Source: Cupriavidus pauculus (lineage in GTDB: Bacteria; Pseudomonadota; Gammaproteobacteria; Burkholderiales; Burkholderiaceae). Taken from it: a stretch of 64,000 nt of DNA. The position numbers were made by a program, and so were the translations under genes. The notes under the pieces were generated by a model. That model saw only the letters and a program-made list of their open reading frames with translations. It was not told the DNA's origin and ran no database searches. Below, in pieces: positions 1 through 8,208 of this stretch (positions are counted from its first letter, which is position 1; each line of letters starts with the position of its first letter). The DNA lies in assembly GCF_002858765.1 (NCBI RefSeq), contig NZ_PJRP01000004.1:62001-126000 (forward strand). The letters are read 5' to 3'.

Positions 1-2
1 GT

Positions 3-437
3 GGCACCGCCCGCGCGTTCGGCTTTAAGGGCGTAGATGGCCAACTGGGCATCGTGATCGTCCATGCGAACGGCTTCATGGTCGCAAGGCATCCGGTGGC
101 ACGCGTGCTCCCGGTGGTCGGATTTACTAACGCCTATTGGGATGCTGCGTTGGACGCCGCAGGTGTCACGGATATCACCACGTTCTCCAACACCGTGATT
201 GCCGTCGATGCGGCGACCCGTACCTATACGCGACAGCGCAACGACGGACGCATCGACACGTGGCAAGACAACGCGCCGTTTACAGGCGTGCGTTATCGCC
301 CGCTCGTGGCGCCCGTCAATGGCCTTCCCGGTGCGGCCGAGTCCATCGGCATGAGCCTGTCGAACACCGGCCTAACCGTTTCCATCAACGTCAACCCGAC
401 CAACCCGTTCTACTCAATCTCGATCGACCGACCGTAA
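3..437 (+). CDS. C-terminal part of an unknown protein
   Basis: The reading frame is open from the first complete codon at base 3 to a TAA at 435-437, so the gene begins before the window. About 144 residues are visible. They contain no cysteine, hydrophobic span or motif that I recognise, and end in a Ser/Thr/Asn-rich, beta-like tail (SNTGLTVSINVNPTNPFYS), which could fit a surface or periplasmic protein; that is only an impression. A strong terminator follows 32 bases later, supporting a real gene end. No function is proposed. Confidence 0.6.
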   Translation, partial: GTARAFGFKGVDGQLGIVIVHANGFMVARHPVARVLPVVGFTNAYWDAALDAAGVTDITTFSNTVIAVDAATRTYTRQRNDGRIDTWQDNAPFTGVRYRPLVAPVNGLPGAAESIGMSLSNTGLTVSINVNPTNPFYSISIDRP

Positions 438-468
438 GGCGAACTAGCTGGCCGACGGTCTGCACCGG

Positions 469-501
469 GCCCCGAACGACTTCGGTCGTGCGGGGCTTTT
501 T
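469..501 (+). terminator. Rho-independent terminator
   Basis: Left arm GCCCCGAACGAC (469-480), loop TTCG (481-484) and right arm GTCGTGCGGGGC (485-496) form a stem with one internal A/G mismatch, followed by five Ts. It sits just after the stop at 437 and terminates the truncated first gene. Confidence 0.9.
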
Positions 502-663
502 AACTGCTAGGCGATTGGTCTAACGGGGTTGTCGATCGATTGACGCGTTGGCAGGCTCACGGGCGTTTCGCGGCGTTAGTTCAATCGCTTAAAGGCCCTT
601 CCCGAAGAGAGGGCTTGAAACCACCTGTTAAACGGTGGCTATCGTGCATTAAGAGGTATCGGC

Positions 664-1620
664 TCAATCCAGCGAGATCTTGCCGTGTTCAACTACCTCG
701 GCCCATCGTTTGCTTTCCTTTTCCATAAGGCGCGTCATATCCGCGCTGGAACCCGGATACGGTCTTGCGCCTTGCTCTGCCAGTTGCGTAACGAAGCGCT
801 TGTCCCTGGACGCGACAAGCAGAGCGTCCTGCAGCTTCTTCACGATCTCAGGTTTTGTCCCGGCGGGCGCCATGAGGCCGTACCACGATTCTACAACCGC
901 ATCCTTGACTCCCGCTTCGGCGAACGTTGGTACATTGGGAATCGCTGGGTCTCGCTTCTCGCTAGCGACGGCCAACAGGCGGACCTTGCCGGCCTTTGCA
1001 TAGGGCAGCACATTCGGGAGATTTGCAAAGATGAGCTGCACCTGACCTGACAGCAAATCCACCCCTGCGGGACCGGCGCCCTTGTACGGGACATGTACAA
1101 ACTCGGCTCCCGTGCGGGACATGAACAATTCGCCAATGAGCTGATTGATCGAGCCCATGCCAGCCGAGGCCATGTTTAGCTTGCCGGGATTCGCTTTCGA
1201 GTAGCTGACGAGTTCCGAGACGTTCTTGGCGGGCGTGTTGTTCGACACCGCCAGCACATTTGATACGGTTGCGAACGTCGCTATTGGGATGAGCTGCTTG
1301 GGATCGTACGACAGGCGCTTGGTTAGCAGGGGCTGGACAGCCTGCCCCATGGAGCCTAGCAGGAGGGTGTAGCCGTCGGGGGCGGCCTTGGCAACGATTC
1401 CCGCGCCAATCGCGCCTCCAGCACCTGCCTTGTTGTCGACCACGACAGGCTGCTTTAGCTGTTCTCCCATATGCTCGGCAACGATGCGTCCCATCAGGTT
1501 GACGGTGCCGCCAGCCGCAAACGGCACGACCAGCATGATCGGCTTCGAGGGATAGGTCTCCGCACTCGCACTCATGGACAGTGCGGTCGCGGACAGAAAT
1601 ACGGCGATGGACTTCAACAT
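664..1620 (-). CDS. Bug-type periplasmic receptor (tripartite tricarboxylate transporter family)
   Basis: The 318-residue protein has an N-terminal signal (MLKSIAVFLSATALSMSASA), then YPSKPIMLVVPFAAGG, the usual start of mature Bug/TctC proteins, and the family motif PDGYTLLLG. Such proteins bind organic acids in the periplasm for TctAB-type permeases. The start at 1620 is preferred over an upstream ATG at 1674 because AAAGGAG lies upstream at the right distance and the signal peptide begins there. It follows the ArgH-like lyase gene by 25 bases, so the two probably share a transcript and the ligand may be the lyase's substrate. No TctA or TctB gene is nearby, as is common for Bug genes in this order. 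Confidence 0.88.
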   Translation of the reverse strand: MLKSIAVFLSATALSMSASAETYPSKPIMLVVPFAAGGTVNLMGRIVAEHMGEQLKQPVVVDNKAGAGGAIGAGIVAKAAPDGYTLLLGSMGQAVQPLLTKRLSYDPKQLIPIATFATVSNVLAVSNNTPAKNVSELVSYSKANPGKLNMASAGMGSINQLIGELFMSRTGAEFVHVPYKGAGPAGVDLLSGQVQLIFANLPNVLPYAKAGKVRLLAVASEKRDPAIPNVPTFAEAGVKDAVVESWYGLMAPAGTKPEIVKKLQDALLVASRDKRFVTQLAEQGARPYPGSSADMTRLMEKESKRWAEVVEHGKISLD

Positions 1621-1645
1621 CTCAGTGTCTCCTTTGTGGCTGGCT

Positions 1646-3151
1646 TTAAGCAACCAGTCTGGCAACGGCGTCATTCAAGCTGAACTGGGCACGAATCAAG
1701 CGGCTACGTGCTTCACTTGCCCACTGTCGATCTGCGGCGCGTTCCTCCGCTGCTCGCTCCAGCAAGCGTGAGACCTGATGTGGCCCGACACTGCCCTCGG
1801 TAATGCGAGTCTCCACAAAGCGGCGCGGATCAAGCGCTTCCCTGACGGCGGAATCGCCCAAGTTCAGTACGATGCCGGTGGTTTCGATGGCTGCTTCGTC
1901 GAGACGAGCGCTCGTTAGCTGATCGGGCGTCAATCCTTGTGCTACCGCATTGCGGACTGCCCGGGCAACGATGTGGTGGACCTGCCGGAATGACAGCCCA
2001 CGGTCACGCACAATGACGTCCGCCAGGTTGCTTGCGGTGCACCAGCTTCCCTTCAGGGATTCTGCCATGTGGTCTTTGTGCACGATAAGTGTCTCAATGA
2101 CGCCGGTGAACAGGTCGAGCATGCCTTCCGTCGTGGCGAGGGCGTCGTCGATGTGAGAGACGGTGCGCATGGCCTGGTCGCCTGTTCCTTCGGCTCGAAA
2201 CGTCGCCAGTGCGGAACTCAACCAGTTCACCGCGGGACCGGCTGCCTTCCTGATGGTTTCCAATGCAACGGGGTTCTTCTTTTGGGGGAAGATGCTGCTC
2301 GTTCCACAGTAGCTGTCATCGCACTCCACCAGTCCGAATTCAGTGCTCGACCAAAGATGCAGATCAGTAGCCAGGTCGTTCAGGTCAGCCATGATGAAGG
2401 AGAGCGCACAAATCGCATCGGCCGCGTCGAAAGCCTCTCGTCCGAGTTTGGAGTTCTCCACTTGACCATCGAATCCAAGCAACTCTGTGGTGCGCGCGCG
2501 GTTGAGTGGCCACGACGTGCCGGCGAGGCCGACTGTTCCGAGCGGATTGCGGTTGACGCGGCCGTAGGCTTGGGCGAGCCGCACGAAGCTGTCGTGCAGC
2601 CGGGAGCTGAAGCTGAGGAGATAGTGGCCGAAGACCCAAGGCTGGGCCTGCTGCATATGCGTGTAGCCAGGCATGAGGGTGGACGCATGGCGGCGCGCTT
2701 GATCCGCAATGGCGTCTTGGAACTCGTTCAATCGGTCCATCACATCCAAGATGCGGTTGCGCTTGTACAGACGACGTACGGTGGAGCCCTGGTCAATACG
2801 GCTGCGGCCAGTGTGCATTTGGCCGCCGACATCTTCGCCGATGGCGGCGAAGAGATACGATTCTATCTGCAGGAGGAAGCTTCCTTTACGCGCGTCGACC
2901 GGAAAGTCCGATGGTTCGATGTTTCGAATCTTCAACAACTGCTGGAGGATGGCGCGACCGGTTTCTCCGGACAAAATGCCTTCTTCCACAAGCATCGTGG
3001 TATGCGCAAGGTCAACGGCGACGAACTCGTGAAACTGCTTGCGTTCGCGATCCAGCCCGGGCAAGGCGTAGTGCTTTGTTAAGCGGGAGGCCGGGGGCGA
3101 ACTTAGCCGCGCTTCGGCAAGTAGCGTTTCGTGGGAAGTTGAGGATGTCAT
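1646..3151 (-). CDS. Argininosuccinate lyase-like enzyme (fumarase/aspartase superfamily)
   Basis: The 501-residue protein has the superfamily's conserved blocks: MHTGRSRIDQG, MPGYTHMQQAQPW for the catalytic base region, and GTSSIFPQKKNPV for the flexible signature loop (canonical GSSxMPxKxNP), here with Phe where Met is usual. It is closest in style to ArgH and should cleave a C-N bond to release fumarate. Location in a LysR-lyase-Bug unit rather than with arg genes suggests a catabolic lyase on an N-substituted aspartate, as known for EDDS lyase of the same family. That substrate idea is inference. No clear Shine-Dalgarno precedes the ATG at 3151. Confidence 0.8.
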   Translation of the reverse strand: MTSSTSHETLLAEARLSSPPASRLTKHYALPGLDRERKQFHEFVAVDLAHTTMLVEEGILSGETGRAILQQLLKIRNIEPSDFPVDARKGSFLLQIESYLFAAIGEDVGGQMHTGRSRIDQGSTVRRLYKRNRILDVMDRLNEFQDAIADQARRHASTLMPGYTHMQQAQPWVFGHYLLSFSSRLHDSFVRLAQAYGRVNRNPLGTVGLAGTSWPLNRARTTELLGFDGQVENSKLGREAFDAADAICALSFIMADLNDLATDLHLWSSTEFGLVECDDSYCGTSSIFPQKKNPVALETIRKAAGPAVNWLSSALATFRAEGTGDQAMRTVSHIDDALATTEGMLDLFTGVIETLIVHKDHMAESLKGSWCTASNLADVIVRDRGLSFRQVHHIVARAVRNAVAQGLTPDQLTSARLDEAAIETTGIVLNLGDSAVREALDPRRFVETRITEGSVGPHQVSRLLERAAEERAADRQWASEARSRLIRAQFSLNDAVARLVA

Positions 3152-3451
3152 GGTATTGATTGAGGGGAGCAGGTCTGCCCTGTGGGCGACTCTTCTCGAT
3201 CCTGCAAAGTCGAAACAGAGGACCCTTCACCGGGCGCGTGACAGCAAATGGCGCTGGACGAAGGGCTGGAACGAGACGCCGCCGAAGACCATCTGGTGGT
3301 CACCCTGCAAGGTCAATTCCATGACGAGATGATGAATTTACGCTGAGGCGGGCACAACTACAGGTGCGGTTGGACGCGCATAAGGAATTCTTTTGCTACG
3401 CGTAGCGCGCTGGTGGGATAGGTATCGCTGTAACGGGAGCCGCCGCAACAT
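3152..3451. other. Intergenic region between lysR and the lyase gene
   Basis: These 300 bases should hold the promoter for the lyase-Bug transcript. Short ORFs on both strands have no ribosome site or protein-like composition. I could not place a convincing promoter or LysR box. Confidence 0.4.
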
Positions 3452-4354
3452 CTAGGGCGTGACGCTGGCCAGGAAGAGGGCTTTCACGACCTTTATGAAA
3501 TCCTCGACAACCTTCGGCCGCGGCTGATGAGCGGGAAGGACAATCGAAAAATGGAACTGCACGGCGGGCGACAATGGGCGCCAGACCACGCCCGGATCAC
3601 GCACTCTGCGCGCCGTAAATGGATCCACTACCGTCAGACCGAGGCCGCCTGCCACCAGGCTGCATGCCACGTGACTGAGTGAGGTGACAACCGAACGTTT
3701 GCATGTCACGCCTGCGGCATCGAGCTCAGCCTCGAGTCGCATGCGAACCGTACTGTTACCACTGAGGGAGATGAGCGGTTCATCTTGCAGGTCGGAAATC
3801 TTCAGTGACTTCTTGCGCGCCAACGCATGACCCCGCGGTAGCATGCAGACTGCCGCGACGCTAGGTAACGGAAATACCTCTACGCCAGGGTATTCATCCC
3901 CGGCCATTTGAACGAACCCAATATCAATCTGGTGTGCCGCTGCAAGTTCCAACACACCCAGAGAATTCCGAATGTCCAGGGAGATGTCGACTTCCGGGCG
4001 GGCGTGCGCAAACTGTTTGACGCCCTCGCTGAGCAGGCTCAACCCCAATGTATGCATCGACGCAACACGCAGGGTGCCGACGCGTGCAGACTTGAGGTCT
4101 AGCGCCACGCGTTCAATTTGCTCCATGCCTTGGTAGAACCGGTCGACTTCGCGGAACAGGCGCTGGGCTTCCGCTCCTGGAATAAGACGATTGCCTTCGC
4201 GCCGGAAGAGCCGAATCTCCAGTCTCTTTTCAAGGTCTCTGATGAGCGCACTCACCGCAGGCTGGCTGATTTTCAGCCGCTCGGCGGCGACGGTCATGCT
4301 GCCAGACACCATGACACTACGAAAAGCTTCAAGTTGGCGGGGGTTCAGTGACAT
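3452..4354 (-). CDS. LysR-family transcriptional regulator
   Basis: This 300-residue protein has the LysR winged helix at about residues 3-62 (LNPRQLEAFRSVMVSGSM, AAERLKISQPAVSALIRDLE) and an effector-binding domain carrying PLPSVAAVCMLPRGHAL and a VAGGLGLTVVDPF motif near the C-terminus. The start at 4354 places the helix at the very N-terminus, as usual; an in-frame ATG at 4411 would add 19 unlikely residues. It is codirectional with and upstream of the lyase-Bug genes, which it probably regulates in response to their substrate. Confidence 0.88.
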   Translation of the reverse strand: MSLNPRQLEAFRSVMVSGSMTVAAERLKISQPAVSALIRDLEKRLEIRLFRREGNRLIPGAEAQRLFREVDRFYQGMEQIERVALDLKSARVGTLRVASMHTLGLSLLSEGVKQFAHARPEVDISLDIRNSLGVLELAAAHQIDIGFVQMAGDEYPGVEVFPLPSVAAVCMLPRGHALARKKSLKISDLQDEPLISLSGNSTVRMRLEAELDAAGVTCKRSVVTSLSHVACSLVAGGLGLTVVDPFTARRVRDPGVVWRPLSPAVQFHFSIVLPAHQPRPKVVEDFIKVVKALFLASVTP

Positions 4355-4463
4355 TGAAGGCTCGGCGAGCGAAGTTTTCGCAAGGGTAATCAACGTCGGG
4401 TGGTGCAGCAAGCCTTTTGGCTAACTCAGCCACCGTCAGTGGTTGCCTGAACTGGCCGCCTTT

Positions 4464-4871
4464 CTAGATGTTCTTGGCAATATCCGACAGTCGTACGTGC
4501 CCCAGTGATCGTAACCACGTTTCCTCGGCGGACATCATCGCCCCGTCAAGCACGCGGTTCACGGCGGCCTCGACCGGGCAGGACGAATTGTCGTCGGCAA
4601 GACCAATGGCGAACAATCCCTGTGGCGCGATGGCGGTGTAGATGTCTTTTGCGGTGAGATCTTTAAGGTCGCGCGCGAGCGCCCAGCCGCCTCCCGGGCC
4701 GGGTATCGATTGGACATATCCGGCTTCACGAAGCGAGGCCATCGTCCGCCGGACCAGAACAGCGTTGGTATGCAACATCTGCGCAATGGTTTCCGATGTC
4801 GTAGTGCCACCTCTCAGGTGCATGTGAACCAGGACGTGAAGAAGCCTGGCGAGTCGGGTGTCGCGTTGCAC
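4464..4871 (-). CDS. Rrf2-family transcriptional regulator
   Basis: The 135-residue protein has the Rrf2 winged helix (residues 1-65, with TSETIAQMLHTNAVLVRRTMA) and the GPGGGWALAR wing. It has a single cysteine, in NSSCPVE, so it lacks the three Cys that hold the Fe-S cluster of IscR/NsrR and should sense something else. The start is GTG with AGGAG upstream. It is divergent from the epoxide-hydrolase-like gene across an 80-base gap with an inverted repeat, and a minus-strand -10 (TATAAT) lies at 4913-4918 beside that repeat, implying autoregulation. Confidence 0.88.
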   Translation of the reverse strand: MQRDTRLARLLHVLVHMHLRGGTTTSETIAQMLHTNAVLVRRTMASLREAGYVQSIPGPGGGWALARDLKDLTAKDIYTAIAPQGLFAIGLADDNSSCPVEAAVNRVLDGAMMSAEETWLRSLGHVRLSDIAKNI

Positions 4872-4891
4872 GCTGTGGTTGCTCCTGTATA

Positions 4892-4910
4892 CGTAACTCT
4901 AATAGTTACG
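4892..4910. promoter_or_regulatory. Inverted repeat, likely Rrf2 operator
   Basis: CGTAACT (4892-4898) and AGTTACG (4904-4910) are perfect inverted copies around a 5-base AT-rich centre. The site covers the predicted start point of the rrf2 promoter and sits 42 bases before the hydrolase ATG, so one site could control both genes. Confidence 0.75.
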
Positions 4911-4951
4911 ATATTATACCGGCTGCCACAACGTTTCTAGCAGACGCCGCC

Positions 4952-5929
4952 ATGATCACTGCCACCCAGCACCTGTTTAACGTCAATGGTATTCGCCTTC
5001 ACGTTGCCGAAAGAGGCGAAGGGCCGCCAGTGCTGCTTCTCCACGGATTCCCCGAAACCTCTCATTCCTGGAGGCATCAGCTGGCGGCACTTTCGGATGC
5101 TGGTTTTCGCGCCATAGCCCCCGACTTGCGTGGCTTTGGTTTGAGTGACTGTCCGTTGGAAATGGAGCGCTACACCACGATAGATGTGATTGGCGATTTG
5201 ATCGGCCTTCTGGATGCAATGGGAGAGCAAAAGGCCGTGGTCGTCGGAAACGACTGGGGCGCAACCATCGCGTGGCAAGCCGCAGTGCTACGGCCAGACA
5301 GATTTCGCGCTGTCATCGCGTTGGGGGTCCCATTGATGTACCGAGCACCAATGATGCCGAGCTTGCTCTTTCCCAAGACAGCGCAAGCGTGGTTCTACAC
5401 CCACTATTTTTCGCAACCAGGACTCGCAGAAGCGGAGCTTGAACGCGATGTTGCGACCACCTTGCGCAAGATTTACTACGCGGCGTCAGGAGACATTGGC
5501 GTCAGGAATGAGAGAAGTCCGAATCCGTTTGGGATGGTAAAGCGGCAGGGCGCATATCTGGATGATTTACCCGAGCCGGTGACACCGCCCGCTTGGCTTG
5601 ATCCTGTGGATATGGATGCCTTCGTCAAATCGTATCAACACTCCGGCTTTCGCGGAGGGCTGAATTACTACCGTAATCTCGATCGGAACTGGGAACTGCA
5701 AGCTGCGTTTGAGGGGCGGCCATTGGAAGTCCCCTCGCTCTACCTGGTCGGAGAGCGTGACACCGGGTTGGCGATGCCTGGCATGCTCGACATCATTGAT
5801 GCTATGCCTAAGCTCGCGCTGGCGCATCATGGGTCGCACGTCGTCCCGCGAGCAGGACATTGGTTGCAACAGGAAGCTCCCGATGCGGTGAATGGGAAGC
5901 TGATTGATTTCCTCAGGCGCCTCCTCTAA
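4952..5929 (+). CDS. Alpha/beta hydrolase, epoxide hydrolase type
   Basis: The 325-residue protein has the oxyanion motif HGFPE (31-35), the nucleophile elbow VVVGNDWGA with Asp101 in place of the serine of esterases, a cap domain with tyrosines (GLNYYRNLDRNW), the acid motif GERDT and the catalytic His in RAGHWLQ. Asp nucleophile plus HGFP is the epoxide hydrolase and haloalkane/fluoroacetate dehalogenase pattern; length and cap fit epoxide hydrolase best. It is divergent from the Rrf2 regulator and probably under its control. No strong ribosome site is visible. Confidence 0.85.
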   Translation: MITATQHLFNVNGIRLHVAERGEGPPVLLLHGFPETSHSWRHQLAALSDAGFRAIAPDLRGFGLSDCPLEMERYTTIDVIGDLIGLLDAMGEQKAVVVGNDWGATIAWQAAVLRPDRFRAVIALGVPLMYRAPMMPSLLFPKTAQAWFYTHYFSQPGLAEAELERDVATTLRKIYYAASGDIGVRNERSPNPFGMVKRQGAYLDDLPEPVTPPAWLDPVDMDAFVKSYQHSGFRGGLNYYRNLDRNWELQAAFEGRPLEVPSLYLVGERDTGLAMPGMLDIIDAMPKLALAHHGSHVVPRAGHWLQQEAPDAVNGKLIDFLRRLL

Positions 5930-6422
5930 GTCGAAATGATGCCGCTTGTCTGATGTTTGACGTTGCCAACGCTGGCCGCTCCTTACGGTTAAGGGAGATC
6001 ATGCGTTCTGGAAACACGTCGAACGAGCCAGGACCTATCACCCGAGGAACAGTGCGAATTCTCCATTTCGAATGCACGAATCGGGAATCTAAGTTCTCGA
6101 CGCAAGTCGCCGCCTGGCGGCGCCTGGCGGCCCTGGTGTTGCTGCTGGCGGCTGGATTCAGCATCGCATGGTCGGCGCCAACAGACGGCTTCAAAGCCGG
6201 ATCTCGCCATGCCGGCGCCATCGAAACCGGAACGCCGGTTTCGATCTGAAGAATCCTGGGCCAGCCCATTGGCGGTGGAAAGTAGGCGGCCGCGTACTGT
6301 CTCGCCACACGGACTTTCCGCTCAACGCGAGATGTCTACTCCGGGCGTTCAGAACGCCCGCGAGCCGGAAGATCGCGGGACTATCGCAAGATCACCAGGT
6401 TTTGCGTGGAGCAACCTGTGGT
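5930..6422. other. Intergenic region without a supported gene
   Basis: This 493-base gap between convergent genes contains a tandem duplication of the 10-mer CGCCTGGCGG (6111-6130) and a 98-codon plus-strand ORF (5953-6249) with one hydrophobic stretch but no ribosome site or recognised motif. I do not call it a gene. Confidence 0.4.
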
Positions 6423-8150
6423 TCAGTAAATGGCGGGTTCCCCCGGCGAACGCCCGAAAGACGTCTCCAGATAGTCGAAGTCGCAGCCCTTATCCGCCTG
6501 GAGGATGTGCTGGGCGAACATCCAGCCATAGCCGCGCTCGAACTTGCGCTCCGGCGGCGTCCACTGCTGACGCCTACGTTCCAGTTCATCCGCGCTGACC
6601 AGGAGGTCCAGCTTTCGCTCGGCAACGTCTACCGCGATCTGATCGCCGGTGTGGACAAAGGCGAGGGTGCCGCCCACAAAGGCCTCTGGGGAAACATGAA
6701 GAATGCAGGCGCCATAACTGGTACCGCTCATCCGGGCATCGGAGATGCGCAGCATGTCGCGCACGCCTTGCTTGACGAGCTTGCCCGGAATAGGAAGCAT
6801 GCCCCATTCTGGCATGCCGGGGCCCCCTTGTGGGCCAGCGTTCCGGAGGATCAGGATGTCGTCGGCCGTCACATCGAAGTCGTCGCTATCGATGACTTCC
6901 TTGAGCGACGGGTAGTCGTCGAATACGATGGCCCGACCGATATGTTTCATCAGACGGCTTTCCATCGCACAGGGCTTGATGACACAACCTTCGGTAGACA
7001 GGTTTCCCTTCAGCACAGCAAGGGCACCTTCTGGGTAGATGGGGTTGTCGGTATCCCGAATCACATCATCGTTGTGGCAGGCCGCATCCTGGATATTCTC
7101 GCCCAGCGTGCGCCCATTCACCGTGCGCTCGTCCAGTGACAGCAAGCTGCCCAGCTTGCGCATCAGGGCGGGGAGGCCACCCGCATAAAAGAAGTCCTCC
7201 ATGAGGTATTTGTCGCCGGTAGGCCGCACGTTTGCGATCACCGGTACCTTCCGGCTTGCACGGTCGAAGTCGTCCAACGTCAAATCGTGGCCGGCGCGAC
7301 GTGCCATCGCGATCATGTGGATGACAGCGTTGGTCGAGCAACCCATGGCCATCGCGACTGTCACAGCATTGTCGAAGGCGCCACGCGTCAGGATCTGTCG
7401 GGGAACCATGTCTTCCCAGACCATCTCGACAATGCGGCGTCCGGAAGCCGAGCACATGCGGATGTGATTGGCGTCCGGCGCGGGAATCGACGAAGCGCCA
7501 GGCAACGTCATGCCAATCGCTTCGGCTACGCCGGTCATGGTAGAGGCAGTGCCCATTGTCATGCAGTGTCCATGGCTACGGGCAATACCACCTTCAACAC
7601 CCTGCCAATCTTGGTCACTGATGATGCCCGCACGGCGGTCATCCCAGAACTTCCAGGCATCAGACCCAGAGCCGAGCACCTTGCCATGCCAGTTGCCACG
7701 CAGCATCGGACCTGCAGGAATGTAGATAGCCGGTAACCCCGCGCTAATGGCACCCAATAGCAGGCCAGGGGTGGTTTTGTCACAACCGCCCATCAACACG
7801 ACGCCATCGACCGGATGCGAGCGAATCAGCTCTTCCGTTTCCATGGCCAGCATGTTTCGGTACAGCATCGTCGTCGGCTTGACGAAGTTCTCCGACAACG
7901 ACAACGCTGGCAGTTCCAGAGGGAAGCCACCCGCCTGCAGCACGCCACGTTTGACGTCCTCAACGCGGGTCTTGAAGTGAGCGTGGCAGGGATTGATGTC
8001 GGACCACGTGTTGATGATGGCAATGATCGGCTTGCCGGCCCAGTCAGCCGGGGCATAGCCCATCTGCATGATGCGGGAGCGATGGCCGAAACCACGGAGG
8101 TTATCGGGGGCGAACCACCGTGCGCTTCTCAAATCTTCTGCTTTCTTCAT
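6423..8150 (-). CDS. IlvD/EDD-family dehydratase, sugar-acid type (L-arabinonate dehydratase-like)
   Basis: The 575-residue protein has the cluster cysteines of the family at C55 (INPCHAH), C123 (GGCDKTTPG) and C196 (SHGHCMTMGTAS), matching the [2Fe-2S] pentonate/hexonate dehydratases rather than the longer Edd. The N-terminus, MKKAEDLRSARWFAPDNLRG, is typical of the L-arabinonate subgroup. It should dehydrate an aldonic acid to a 2-keto-3-deoxy acid, the substrate for the aldolase encoded upstream. It is the last gene of a LacI-controlled operon of Bug receptor, aldolase, FAD dehydrogenase and dehydratase. Confidence 0.87.
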   Translation of the reverse strand: MKKAEDLRSARWFAPDNLRGFGHRSRIMQMGYAPADWAGKPIIAIINTWSDINPCHAHFKTRVEDVKRGVLQAGGFPLELPALSLSENFVKPTTMLYRNMLAMETEELIRSHPVDGVVLMGGCDKTTPGLLLGAISAGLPAIYIPAGPMLRGNWHGKVLGSGSDAWKFWDDRRAGIISDQDWQGVEGGIARSHGHCMTMGTASTMTGVAEAIGMTLPGASSIPAPDANHIRMCSASGRRIVEMVWEDMVPRQILTRGAFDNAVTVAMAMGCSTNAVIHMIAMARRAGHDLTLDDFDRASRKVPVIANVRPTGDKYLMEDFFYAGGLPALMRKLGSLLSLDERTVNGRTLGENIQDAACHNDDVIRDTDNPIYPEGALAVLKGNLSTEGCVIKPCAMESRLMKHIGRAIVFDDYPSLKEVIDSDDFDVTADDILILRNAGPQGGPGMPEWGMLPIPGKLVKQGVRDMLRISDARMSGTSYGACILHVSPEAFVGGTLAFVHTGDQIAVDVAERKLDLLVSADELERRRQQWTPPERKFERGYGWMFAQHILQADKGCDFDYLETSFGRSPGEPAIY

Positions 8151-8208
8151 GGCATGAGTCTCTGGTGTGTGTCGCTATCTTGCGACCTTTGTTCTGGGGC
8201 TGTTCAGT

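Noticed and set aside
2069..3082. 337-codon plus-strand ORF
   Set aside because: It is antisense to the ArgH-like lyase gene; open frame results from GC-rich codon bias and carries no motif.
5953..6249. 98-codon plus-strand ORF with a hydrophobic stretch
   Set aside because: No ribosome site or family match; the stretch coincides with a 10-bp tandem duplication.
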